DNA of 26,312 bases from RGIG2707 sp045600065 (GCA_045600065.1 JAZRXE010000015.1:1-26312), one strand, 5' to 3'. Positions 1-7,100 are shown, numbered from the stretch's first letter. A program made the numbers and translations. Notes: generated by a model not told the origin, from the letters alone.

Positions 1-155
1 CAGCGGTGAAGCATCGAATCTGACTGCGGGAACATCATTCCGGCTCTCAAGAGAAGGTAACTGGAACAGACTTATCTGCTGATAATGAAAACTCAATATG
101 GGGAATCTTGGAAATACTCCACAACAACTTGACACCGCCGCGGGTATTTCACGGT

Positions 156-184
156 TTGACGGTTATTTTCATTTGTGATTTAAT
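156..184 (+). promoter_or_regulatory. Candidate sigma-A-type promoter of pgi
   Basis: TTGACG at 156-161 and TTTAAT at 179-184 are separated by 17 bp, close to the housekeeping consensus. The predicted start falls near 190, about 55 nt before the pgi start codon. A second TTGACA at 129-134 has no matching -10 box. The assignment rests on motif matching only. Confidence 0.5.
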
Positions 185-188
185 TAAA

Positions 189-211
189 AACGGCATCTTG
201 AAGGTGCCGTT
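189..211 (+). promoter_or_regulatory. Leader hairpin upstream of pgi
   Basis: AACGGCA at 189-195 pairs with TGCCGTT at 205-211 around a 9-nt loop. It sits at the predicted transcript 5' end, or it could end an upstream transcript. No clear U-tract follows, so a 5'-UTR stabilising stem is as likely as a terminator. Confidence 0.35.
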
Positions 212-245
212 CATACAGTTTTCTTATAAAACAGAGGTGATAAAT

Positions 246-1514
246 ATGGTGAAAATCGATCTTTCCGGTGCCTGCAGTCTGCAGCCCGAGGATCTTCAGA
301 AGGGTTATGCCGCCCTTGATACCCTCATCAGCCGCAGCGGAGCCGGGAGCGGATTTCTGGGCTGGCTCAGTCTGCCAGAGGATTACGATAAGGAGGAGTA
401 CGCCAGAGTCAAGGCAGCGGCAGAGCGCATACGAAAAAACGCGGATGCCCTGGTAGTTATAGGCATCGGCGGCTCTTATCTGGGCGCCCGGGCAGCCATT
501 GAGCTGCTGCGCAGTCCCCGCCACAACGAGACAGATAAGCTCAGTATCTATTTTCTGGGCAACGGCATCAGCGCCGGAGACACAGCCCAGGTGCTGGAGC
601 TTGTAAAAGACAAAAGCGTCTATGTCAATGTGATCTCCAAATCCGGAACCACCCTGGAGCCTGCGGTAGCCTTCAGGATCTTCAGAGGCATGCTGGAGAG
701 CAAATACGGAAAGGAAGAGGCTGCAAAGCGCATACTCTGCACCACAGACAAGGCAAGAGGCGCGCTCAAAAGCCTTGCCGATCAGCAGGGCTACGAGTGC
801 TTTACCGTTCCCGATGATATAGGCGGGCGCTACAGTGTGCTCACCTCCGTGGGACTTCTTCCAATGGCCGCTGCCGGTATCGATACCGATAAGGTAATGG
901 CATCCGCGTCAGAGGCAATGAAGCTTTATACAGCACCCGATGCAAAAAACCCCGCTCTGCTCTACGCATGCGCAAGGCAAAAGCTCTACGCACAGGGCAA
1001 GAAGGTGGAGGTGCTGTCTTATCCCGGCGAATCTATGCGTTATATGGCCGAATGGTGGAAGCAGCTTTACGGCGAGAGCGAGGGCAAGGAGGGCAAGGGC
1101 ATCTTCCCCGCATCCTGCCAGCTTACCGCTGATCTGCATTCTCTGGGACAGTACATTCAGGACGGAGAACGCATGCTGTTTGAGAGCATTTTCTGTTTTG
1201 AAAGCAGTGGAATAAGGATGGAAGTCCCCTTTGACGAGGCAAACGGAGACGGGCTGAATTATCTGGCAGGCAGAGATATGGACTATATCCTCGCCGCCGC
1301 CTCTGAAGGCGTCCGCCGGGCCCATATTGACGGGGGAGTGCCTGTGATAAAGCTTACGGCAGATCGTCCTGATGAGGCATTCTTCGGGGAGATCGCTGCC
1401 TTTTATGAAGCAGCCTGCGGCATATCGAGCTACATGGAGGGGGTCAATCCCTTTGATCAGCCCGGTGTGGAGGCTTATAAGAAGAATATGTTCGCCCTGC
1501 TTGGCAGGCAATAG
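246..1514 (+). CDS. pgi: Glucose-6-phosphate isomerase
   Basis: Interconverts glucose 6-phosphate and fructose 6-phosphate in the cytoplasm (glycolysis and gluconeogenesis). The 422-residue product carries the family signatures: GIGGSYLGA near residues 73-81, the sugar-phosphate-binding SKSGTTLEP near 131-139, GGRYSVLTSVGLLP, and a C-terminal GVNPFDQPGVEAYK segment. The length fits the short bacterial PGI type. The frame stays open further upstream to 108, but the ATG at 246 is chosen because GAGGTGA lies just ahead of it and the family's N-terminus begins here; the 46 upstream residues look like untranslated leader. It is monocistronic and is followed by a palindromic element and a convergent tRNA gene. 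Other glycolytic genes of the window lie 20 kb away. Confidence 0.96.
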   Translation: MVKIDLSGACSLQPEDLQKGYAALDTLISRSGAGSGFLGWLSLPEDYDKEEYARVKAAAERIRKNADALVVIGIGGSYLGARAAIELLRSPRHNETDKLSIYFLGNGISAGDTAQVLELVKDKSVYVNVISKSGTTLEPAVAFRIFRGMLESKYGKEEAAKRILCTTDKARGALKSLADQQGYECFTVPDDIGGRYSVLTSVGLLPMAAAGIDTDKVMASASEAMKLYTAPDAKNPALLYACARQKLYAQGKKVEVLSYPGESMRYMAEWWKQLYGESEGKEGKGIFPASCQLTADLHSLGQYIQDGERMLFESIFCFESSGIRMEVPFDEANGDGLNYLAGRDMDYILAAASEGVRRAHIDGGVPVIKLTADRPDEAFFGEIAAFYEAACGISSYMEGVNPFDQPGVEAYKKNMFALLGRQ

Positions 1515-1530
1515 CCCTGCAGCCCAGCTC

Positions 1531-1591
1531 AAAACACAAGGGGACGGTTCTTCTGTGTTCTTAACACAGAAGAACCGTCCCCTTGTGCTTT
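1531..1591. repeat. Long perfect palindrome (REP-like element / bidirectional terminator)
   Basis: A 25-bp perfect stem (1535-1559 with 1563-1587) closes on a 3-nt loop and is flanked by AAAA on the left and TTTT on the right. The arm contains GGGGACGGTTCTTCTGTG. From memory, near-identical GGGGACGGTTCT palindromes occur as dispersed repeats in many Clostridia, sometimes beside Y1-type (RAYT) transposases; no transposase is present here. It lies between convergent pgi and tRNA-Arg and could terminate both transcripts. Confidence 0.8.
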
Positions 1592-1592
1592 T

Positions 1593-1669
1593 TGGTACGC
1601 CCGATGCGATTCGAACGCACTGCCTTCAGAGTCGGAGTCTGACGCTCTATCCAAGTGAGCTACGGGCGC
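1593..1669 (-). tRNA. tRNA-Arg (anticodon CCG)
   Basis: A complete 77-nt cloverleaf on the minus strand: acceptor GCGCCCG pairs with CGGGCGT, the anticodon stem is TCAGA/TCTGA with loop CTCCGAC, the T-arm is GTGCG-TTCGAAT-CGCAT, and the 3' CCA is encoded. The anticodon CCG reads codon CGG. A TATAAT-like -10 box on the minus strand (1684-1689) lies 15 bp upstream. The palindrome at 1531-1591 follows directly and probably ends the transcript. Confidence 0.95.
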
Positions 1670-1786
1670 ATGGCGACTGAATGATTATAACATATGTATA
1701 AAAAAAAATCTTCTATTAATGTGATTTTGGATTATAATTACCCTGTTGGAAATTGACTTTATTGTCCCGAAAACGAGGTGAGAAAA

Positions 1787-3058
1787 ATGAATATCATCGA
1801 AGCAACAGATTATATCTCCAATGAGCGCGGAAGCGGCGGTCAGACCGGCTTCGCACGTATGTACGAGGTAATGGAAAAGCTGGGTAATCCCCAGAACAAT
1901 ATGAAGTATGTTCATATTGCAGGCACTAACGGAAAGGGCTCCACCTCCGCCATGGTGGCGAATATACTCAAGTGCGCAGGCTACAAGGTCGGCCTTTATA
2001 CCTCGCCCCATCTGATCAGATACAATGAGCGCTTCAAGTTCAACAATGAGGATATGTCCGATGAGGACTTCATCGAGGGTGCGGAGCTTATAGCGGCTGC
2101 AGAAGCCGAAATGTCAGACAAGCTGACCGTATTCGAAAAAATGACGGCGCTGGGCTTCTGGTTTTTCAACAAGAAGGGCTGCGATATAGTATCACTGGAG
2201 GTCGGCCTGGGCGGAAGGCTGGACTGCACCAATATCATACAGCCGCCCGAGGTTGCCATAATCGCTCATCTGGCACTCGATCACACATATATCCTGGGCG
2301 ACACACTGGAGCAGATAGCCTTCGAAAAGGCAGGCATCATCAAGCCCGGCAGCGAGGTCGTGCTCTTCTCTCAGGAGCCTAGTGCCGAGGCTGTTGTCAA
2401 GGCCAAGGCCGAGGAATGCGGCTGCAATATTACCGTGACCGATCCGTCCAGACAGGCCTGCATCAGCGCAAGTCTGGATGGTCAGATCATCGATTACAGA
2501 GACCGTAAGGGCCTTAAGCTGGCACTGATAGGCAATTATCAGTACAAGAATACCGCAGGAGTCCTGGATGCCGTGGATGCTCTGATCAGAAAGGGCTGGA
2601 ACATCTCCGAGGAAGCCATTCGCGAAGGCCTTGCCACGGTTGTATGGCCTGCAAGATTCCAGCTTCTTCAGAAGGAACCCGTAATACTGCTTGACGGTGC
2701 TCACAATCCCGACGGAGCCACCGAGCTTGTGCAGTGTCTCGAATCCTATCTGCCCGGGAAGAAGATGAACTTTGTCATGGGCGTTATGGCAGATAAGGAT
2801 TACCGTAACGTTCTTGAGATCACTGCCCCCTATGCCAAGAGCTATGTGGCCGTTCAGACCCACAGTAGCAGAGCCTTGGACAGAGCAGAACTGGGTGAGC
2901 TGATCAGCGCCAAGGGCATTCCCGTCACCGTTGCCGGAAGCGTGGAGGAGGGTATAGATATCGCCGTAAAGGCACAGAAGCCGGACGAGATCGTCGTGAT
3001 CTTCGGTTCTCTGTACCTGGCAGGAGACGCACTGGCCCATTTTGCGAAGAAGGCATAG
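1787..3058 (+). CDS. folC: Folylpolyglutamate synthase / dihydrofolate synthase
   Basis: Adds glutamate to folates, and in many bacteria also makes dihydrofolate from dihydropteroate; an ATP-dependent Mur-ligase-fold enzyme of the cytoplasm. The 423-residue product shows the P-loop HIAGTNGKGSTSAM (residues 43-56), YTSPHL, LEVGLGGRLDCTN, the FolC-typical LDHTYILGDTLEQIAFEKAGIIKPG region, and LLDGAHNPDG in the C-terminal domain. An in-frame GTG at 1778 lies inside the ribosome binding site (GAGGTGA), so the ATG at 1787 is preferred. TATAAT at 1733-1738 is a possible -10 box without a good -35. No folate gene lies next to it, and a hairpin at 3101-3129 follows. Confidence 0.95.
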   Translation: MNIIEATDYISNERGSGGQTGFARMYEVMEKLGNPQNNMKYVHIAGTNGKGSTSAMVANILKCAGYKVGLYTSPHLIRYNERFKFNNEDMSDEDFIEGAELIAAAEAEMSDKLTVFEKMTALGFWFFNKKGCDIVSLEVGLGGRLDCTNIIQPPEVAIIAHLALDHTYILGDTLEQIAFEKAGIIKPGSEVVLFSQEPSAEAVVKAKAEECGCNITVTDPSRQACISASLDGQIIDYRDRKGLKLALIGNYQYKNTAGVLDAVDALIRKGWNISEEAIREGLATVVWPARFQLLQKEPVILLDGAHNPDGATELVQCLESYLPGKKMNFVMGVMADKDYRNVLEITAPYAKSYVAVQTHSSRALDRAELGELISAKGIPVTVAGSVEEGIDIAVKAQKPDEIVVIFGSLYLAGDALAHFAKKA

Positions 3059-3089
3059 CTTATAATCACAATTATTTTCTAAAATGGTA

Positions 3090-3118
3090 TTGATAAAAAG
3101 CAGCGGCTGTTATATAAT
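3090..3118 (+). promoter_or_regulatory. Candidate promoter of the tRNA-Gly/tRNA-Pro pair
   Basis: TTGATA (3090-3095), a 17-bp spacer and a perfect TATAAT (3113-3118) lie about 20 bp ahead of the first tRNA. The -10 box sits in the loop and distal stem of a palindrome (3101-3129). Confidence 0.65.
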
Positions 3119-3129
3119 AACAGCCGTTG
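3101..3129 (+). terminator. folC terminator hairpin overlapping the tRNA promoter
   Basis: CGGCTGTTAT (3104-3113) pairs perfectly with ATAACAGCCG (3117-3126), and weaker pairs extend the stem to 3101 and 3129. It is followed by the short T-rich TTGTTAAT. It lies 43 bp past the folC stop. The U-tract is weak, so termination efficiency is uncertain. Confidence 0.5.
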
Positions 3130-3138
3130 TTAATCAAT

Positions 3139-3213
3139 GCGGAAGTGGCTCAGGGGTAGAGCATCGCCTTGCCAAGGCGAGGGTCGCGAGTTCGAATCTC
3201 GTCTTCCGCTCCA
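3139..3213 (+). tRNA. tRNA-Gly (anticodon GCC)
   Basis: A 75-nt cloverleaf: acceptor GCGGAAG pairs with CTTCCGC, the anticodon loop is TTGCCAA, the T-loop is TTCGAAT, and the 3' CCA is encoded. It is the first gene of a two-tRNA unit, 4 nt upstream of tRNA-Pro. Confidence 0.97.
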
Positions 3214-3217
3214 ATAT

Positions 3218-3294
3218 CCGGGTGTAGCGCAGTTTGGTAGCGTGCTTGACTGGGGGTCAAGAGGCCGTGGGTTCAAGTCCCGCCACTCGGACCA
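3218..3294 (+). tRNA. tRNA-Pro (anticodon GGG), integration site of the 3.8-kb island
   Basis: A 77-nt cloverleaf: acceptor CCGGGTG pairs with CACTCGG, the anticodon stem is CTTGA/TCAAG with loop CTGGGGG, and the 3' CCA is encoded. The last 10 nt and 24 nt beyond the gene are repeated exactly at 7067-7100, the layout expected of a tRNA used as an att site. The gene itself is intact. Its original terminator is cut after the CCCGCGGGCT stem and now continues 3.8 kb away. Confidence 0.95.
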
Positions 3295-3318
3295 ATAAAC
3301 AAAAACAGCCCGCGGGCT
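3285..3318. repeat. Left 34-bp direct repeat (putative attL) at the tRNA-Pro 3' end
   Basis: Identical over 34 bp to 7067-7100. It covers the last 10 nt of tRNA-Pro (ACTCGGACCA), an A-rich linker and the palindrome AGCCCGCGGGCT. Sequence differs immediately on both sides of the two copies. Confidence 0.9.
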
Positions 3319-3347
3319 CAATGTCATTAAGTTAAGATGACGAAACG

Positions 3348-3392
3348 AAATACCTTCACTTCAAAGAGGTGGGGGTATTTATTTAACTATTT
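3348..3392 (+). terminator. Hairpin plus T-rich tail just inside the island
   Basis: AAATACC (3348-3354) pairs with GGTATTT (3374-3380), with partial inner pairing (CACTT against GAGGTG). The downstream sequence is T-rich. It could serve as the replacement terminator for the tRNA-Gly/Pro transcript, whose own terminator is split by the island. Confidence 0.45.
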
Positions 3393-3551
3393 TTTTAAAT
3401 TTAATATTGACAATCAATCAAATTTGTGCGGCCGCTTTTACAGGAAATACAACGTTAGATCAATATTTAAGAACAATATTGAAAATGACACATATATTAA
3501 TGAAATAGAGTTGGCGTTAATGATGAAGTACTATTTCGGAGAGAGGTGAGA

Positions 3552-4880
3552 ATGAGAAGAATTAAAAAAATTTTATTCATACTCATGCAGTGTTTTGTTA
3601 TATTAACTGTTTCCATTGCAGACGCGGGAGCTGCGGATTTTGTAAGTGGTGATTACATCTGGCATATCGAAGAAATAGACTGCGTCCCGTCAGCTGTACT
3701 CACAGGATATGTGCCAGAAGAAATCGACGAGGCAAATACCATATTAGAGATACCTGATAATTTCGATGGCTATCCATTTGGCGCAATTGAATGCAGTTTT
3801 ACAGATTTGGACTATTATGAGTACTATTTGGGTGTCGATGTAATTATTCCCGAAGGAGTAAAGCAAATACGGAAATATTCGATGTCAGATGATGTAGTCC
3901 GCACTATAAACATCCCTGCTACAGTATGTTTGATTGAACCATCTTCACTCCCTGAATTGGGGTGCAGTAAAATAATAATAGCTAACGATAATCCATATTA
4001 TAGGGTTGAAAATGATAATACTGTAACAAGTAAAGATGGCAAGAAACTTGTTTGTTATCCAGTCGTTGAATTGTTAGAAAAACCCATCTGGATATCCGGG
4101 AAATATGAAGTAATAGGAAGTCGAACAATAATGAGCAGTGGATGTGACTCACCTGATTTCGTAGGTTTTGAAGAAGGAGTCAGAAGGTTGGAAGATAATG
4201 CTCTAATTGATTGTGCAAAAGAACTGTTTTTTCCTGCTACGCTTGAATACATCGGAAAAGATCAGGGCTGGTGGGCATGCGAAAAAATGGTCTTCGCGGG
4301 AGCATTGCCAGAAATGGTGCTGACACCTGAGGCTTTTCCCATCCCTGATGAATGCATAATATTTGCAGGGGCTGAGGGTGAGTTGACGCTTTCGCGGGCT
4401 GAGTATGCCGCACTTATAAAATACGAGTATCAGCAGAATTGTACCGAAAACGGGGAGGCGTTGATATTTAGCAGTAAGCTTTCCGGAGAAGAGCTGCTCG
4501 GTGAACTTAAAAGAGCAGAAGAAGAGTTCCCATTGGAAGATCCCGGTTTCGAAATTGCTCTTTACGAAATGTATGATGCAATTTATTCGGACACTGAGGC
4601 TTCTGCTGAAGGGAAAACGGACTCGGATTTAGATTCCGGATCAGATAATGTACGGGAGCATAGTCAGTCATCCACAGGCTCTGCCATAGGCACGGAGTAT
4701 TCGGATGAGCCGGGCCAGATGGGCACAACGGAAAAACCGGACACATCAGATAATGCGGCAGCCTCCGGGGAACCTTCAGGCCGGAAATCTACTCAGCCAA
4801 TAATTATAGTCACCGTGTGCCTTGCAATTGCGGCGACGCTGCTTATCATGGGCAGAAGGAATATCTACGAACAGAAATAG
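3552..4880 (+). CDS. Secreted BspA-like leucine-rich-repeat surface protein, membrane-anchored
   Basis: A 442-residue protein with a signal peptide (basic MRRIKK, then a hydrophobic stretch to about residue 28). A BspA-type LRR_5 region follows, with repeats such as VIIPEGVKQIRKYSM, INIPATVCLIE and a KDGKKLVCYP element. Next come a mixed domain, a Ser/Asp/Glu-rich linker (about 345-415), a transmembrane helix (PIIIVTVCLAIAATLLIM) and a short basic tail. This predicts export and anchoring with the bulk outside the cell. BspA-like repeats are known from adhesion and surface proteins; the ligand is unknown. Start: GTG at 3546 falls in the ribosome binding site GAGAGG, so ATG at 3552 is chosen. 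The body is AT-rich, the tail less so. It shares its layout with the second island protein. Confidence 0.82.
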   Translation: MRRIKKILFILMQCFVILTVSIADAGAADFVSGDYIWHIEEIDCVPSAVLTGYVPEEIDEANTILEIPDNFDGYPFGAIECSFTDLDYYEYYLGVDVIIPEGVKQIRKYSMSDDVVRTINIPATVCLIEPSSLPELGCSKIIIANDNPYYRVENDNTVTSKDGKKLVCYPVVELLEKPIWISGKYEVIGSRTIMSSGCDSPDFVGFEEGVRRLEDNALIDCAKELFFPATLEYIGKDQGWWACEKMVFAGALPEMVLTPEAFPIPDECIIFAGAEGELTLSRAEYAALIKYEYQQNCTENGEALIFSSKLSGEELLGELKRAEEEFPLEDPGFEIALYEMYDAIYSDTEASAEGKTDSDLDSGSDNVREHSQSSTGSAIGTEYSDEPGQMGTTEKPDTSDNAAASGEPSGRKSTQPIIIVTVCLAIAATLLIMGRRNIYEQK

Positions 4881-4906
4881 CGTATAATGCATGGGCTTGC
4901 CGGTAA

Positions 4907-5452
4907 CGGCCGGCCCATATTGCATATAGGCTGCAACTCCGCGCCGGTGTCCGGACGAAGATAACCTATACCGGCAGTTCGACAGCTGCCTGCGAGTACG
5001 ACTTTGCAGGCAATCAGACAAAGGTAACAGAGCCGGATGGAAGCGAAACGAAGTATGCATATGACGGCATGGGCAGGGTTACACAGATGGATTATCCCAA
5101 CGGCTGGAGTGAGTATTACAGCTACGATGCCTTAGGCCGCATACTGTCTGTTGAGGACACTCATCCAAGCGAAAAGCCTGCAAAGACGCAAAAGCATGTT
5201 TACGAGTACGATGCTAACGGCAACCTTGTATATGAGTATATGAGAGGAAACGGCAATGCAAAGAAGACTGCAAGTGTCATTAAGCAGTTCGTTGTGGACT
5301 TTACTGATGAAGCCTACAGGCCCCTCACAGAGCACGAGGTAAACGGTCTCGATTACCGCTATGTGTACAGCGATAAAGCCCGCCTGAGCGTTAGCGTGCA
5401 GGGAATAGAAAACGGTTCTGCGAACTACTTAAGTATTACTTTGGAGAGTAGC
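4907..5452 (+). pseudogene. RHS/YD-repeat protein fragment
   Basis: The frame open from 4907 reads as tandem YD repeats: CEYDFAGNQTKVTEPDGSE, KYAYDGMGRVTQMDYPNG, YSYDALGRILSVED and VYEYDANGNLVYEY. It then fades out after about residue GLDYRYVYSDKARLSV near 5400. Such repeats form the shell of RHS polymorphic toxins and wall-associated proteins, normally over a thousand residues long. Here only about 170 codons remain, without signal peptide, credible start, ribosome binding site or toxin end. The frame continues without a stop into the next gene. It resembles host genes in GC content, unlike the AT-rich sequence that begins near 5430. Most likely it was left behind by recombination. Confidence 0.8.
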
Positions 5453-6898
5453 ATGAAAGATAAGCAAAACATATATCGTATTAATATTGCATATATTACA
5501 GTGTTACTTTTCATTTTGCATAATTTTATTCCCTGTGCTGCACACGATAGTGGCAGCAGGGGAATTCAGCTCAGCAAAGATGGAAGTACGTTAATTAGTC
5601 TGGATATTTCTTATGAAGATTACTCTGTTATCATTCCAGAAAGTGTCAACACTATTGCAAACGGAGCAATTTCTGTAGATTTCGGACATGAAGATTATCA
5701 TCCAATCGATATCCTCATTCAAGGCGATTTAGTTGAAATCGAAGATAACGGCATTTCTGGAACATTTCACACACTGGTTTTTTCCGGAGACGTAAAATCT
5801 ATAGGAAGATTAGATGATGATACTTATATTTCCCATTGTGAATTCCATCAATATCCATGTGAACTATCAGTTGACCTGCTTCAAAATAACATAGGCGATA
5901 TTACATGCTTGTGTGGGGATAATATATGTATCTTTGATACTTCACTATGTGGAAAGAGTCATATTAAAGACGATTATGAAGCTTTTGTAAGCCTTGTTAA
6001 ACAGGGAGATTATGAATCAGCAAATAAGATTCTTCCTAATCGTTCGGCCGATGATGTGATCTGTGAAATGATAGTAAGCGAGAATGAGAATGGTTCTTCA
6101 ATCGAAAAACTGATTCTGGAACCCTGTTACGATATTGTCAAACTTGAATCAGGACCTATATCTGTGAAACCTTATGGAGTAGTTGGTTATTCTATGACAA
6201 ATGATGGAGAAATCGTTTTACCCGATACGTTGAAATATGTAGATAAGGATGGCTTCCAATTCAGCTTCCGCACAGTTGTATTTCCAGAGGAAATAGAAGA
6301 AATTAAGGCGCAGCCGAATGCTCAAATTAGCAGACTGTGTTTTAATAAGTTTCCACCAGAATTGTTCGATTTGGAGTCTATAGGTTCATTTGAAATGGTT
6401 TATTTATTATATGAATCACGATCTGATTTAAGGTTTTGCCGTATTGGAGATAACTGGAAAAACGATTGGGATGATTTTCTCAGTTTTGTCAAGCAGGGCA
6501 AATACGACGAAGCTCTTGCGATCCAAAACCTCGACGGCAGCCATCCTTCCGAAAGTGAGCCTGATCCAAAGAATGAGGAACCTTCGCCTCAGGAGCCGGC
6601 TTCGGAAATTTCCAAGGGCTCGTCCGGAGATGTGCCGAAGAAAGAAGATCCGGCGCCTCAGACCCCGTCCGAGCAGAAGACAGATCCTCCTTCAGATCAA
6701 CCGGCTGAAAGCGGTAACGAACCGCCGGAGCCTGCCGAAGCTCCTGAAGAACCCGGGAACACAGAACCTACCGAGGAACCCGGAGAACTGTCAGAGCCGT
6801 CCCGCAACCGTCCTGCTTTGATTGGAGGTCTGTGTTTAGCAGCAGCGGGCTTGATCATGATTTTAAAACGGTCATGTAAAAAGAAAAACCGTAAATAG
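5453..6898 (+). CDS. Secreted LRR-like surface protein with duplicated domain, membrane-anchored
   Basis: The 481-residue product starts at ATG 5453, preceded by GGAGAG. It has an N-terminal signal peptide (IAYITVLLFILHNFIPCAA, about residues 12-30). Two related units follow, each with BspA-like strands (YSVIIPESVNTIANGAI; GEIVLPDTLKYVDKDGF) and ending in a similar motif: DYEAFVSLVKQGDYESANKI (174-193) and DWDDFLSFVKQGKYDEALAI (338-357). A Pro/Glu-rich linker (about 365-450), a transmembrane helix (ALIGGLCLAAAGLIMIL) and a Lys/Arg tail follow. The layout matches the first island protein, but the sequence is only distantly similar. The frame is open upstream through the RHS fragment, but the signal peptide argues for initiation here. 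Function unknown; probably cell-surface binding. Confidence 0.78.
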   Translation: MKDKQNIYRINIAYITVLLFILHNFIPCAAHDSGSRGIQLSKDGSTLISLDISYEDYSVIIPESVNTIANGAISVDFGHEDYHPIDILIQGDLVEIEDNGISGTFHTLVFSGDVKSIGRLDDDTYISHCEFHQYPCELSVDLLQNNIGDITCLCGDNICIFDTSLCGKSHIKDDYEAFVSLVKQGDYESANKILPNRSADDVICEMIVSENENGSSIEKLILEPCYDIVKLESGPISVKPYGVVGYSMTNDGEIVLPDTLKYVDKDGFQFSFRTVVFPEEIEEIKAQPNAQISRLCFNKFPPELFDLESIGSFEMVYLLYESRSDLRFCRIGDNWKNDWDDFLSFVKQGKYDEALAIQNLDGSHPSESEPDPKNEEPSPQEPASEISKGSSGDVPKKEDPAPQTPSEQKTDPPSDQPAESGNEPPEPAEAPEEPGNTEPTEEPGELSEPSRNRPALIGGLCLAAAGLIMILKRSCKKKNRK

Positions 6899-6903
6899 AT
6901 TAT

Positions 6904-6924
6904 AGGGGCCTTGCGCCCCTTTTT
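6904..6924 (+). terminator. Rho-independent terminator of the second island gene
   Basis: AGGGGC (6904-6909) and GCCCCT (6915-6920) form a stem with a 5-nt loop, followed by TTTT. It lies 6 bp past the stop codon. The 140 bp from here to the right direct repeat show no gene. Confidence 0.85.
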
Positions 6925-7066
6925 CTGTAGGGATATTTACGACGCTGAATGGCGCTTTCTGACAGCGTTTCGAGCTTCTTAAACATATTATTCAAAGAAT
7001 AGTTTCAAAACTTTATAAACGCATGCCGGCTGCCTAACACTACAGATAACTGAGTCCGTTGTTCGT

Positions 7067-7100
7067 ACTCGGACCAATAAACAAAAACAGCCCGCGGGCT
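7067..7100. repeat. Right 34-bp direct repeat (putative attR) with orphan tRNA-Pro 3' end
   Basis: An exact copy of 3285-3318. The ten-base ACTCGGACCA here is an orphan tRNA 3' end with no tRNA body upstream. Unlike the left copy, it runs on into GTTTTTT and so completes the ancestral terminator. Confidence 0.9.

Larger units (their letters stand above)
3319..7066. mobile_element. Putative integrated island or element remnant without integrase
   Basis: The stretch between the two 34-bp direct repeats. Visible content: a hairpin near the left edge, two secreted BspA-like surface proteins, an RHS/YD-repeat fragment, a terminator at 6904-6924 and about 140 bp of non-coding DNA before the right repeat. 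Parts are visibly AT-rich compared with the flanks (5461-5520 has 14 G+C of 60). No recombinase, transposase or replication gene is recognisable, so it may be a degraded island, a satellite mobilised in trans, or a recombination product. The boundaries are seen directly; the mobile origin is inferred. Confidence 0.65.

Noticed and set aside
2..82. Short open frame at the window edge ending in TGA at 80-82 (SGEASNLTAGTSFRL...), possibly the end of an upstream gene
   Set aside because: Only 26 codons are visible, with no recognisable motif; it may be chance.
3337..3549. 70-codon open frame ahead of the first island surface gene
   Set aside because: It has no ribosome binding site and a residue composition like translated AT-rich DNA (many N, F, Y, I, K), and it overlaps the candidate terminator hairpin at 3348-3392. 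A leader peptide coupled to the next gene cannot be excluded.
4890..4925. Hairpin ATGGGC...GCCCAT after the first island gene
   Set aside because: It has an internal loop and no U-tract; it may be a weak terminator but evidence is thin.
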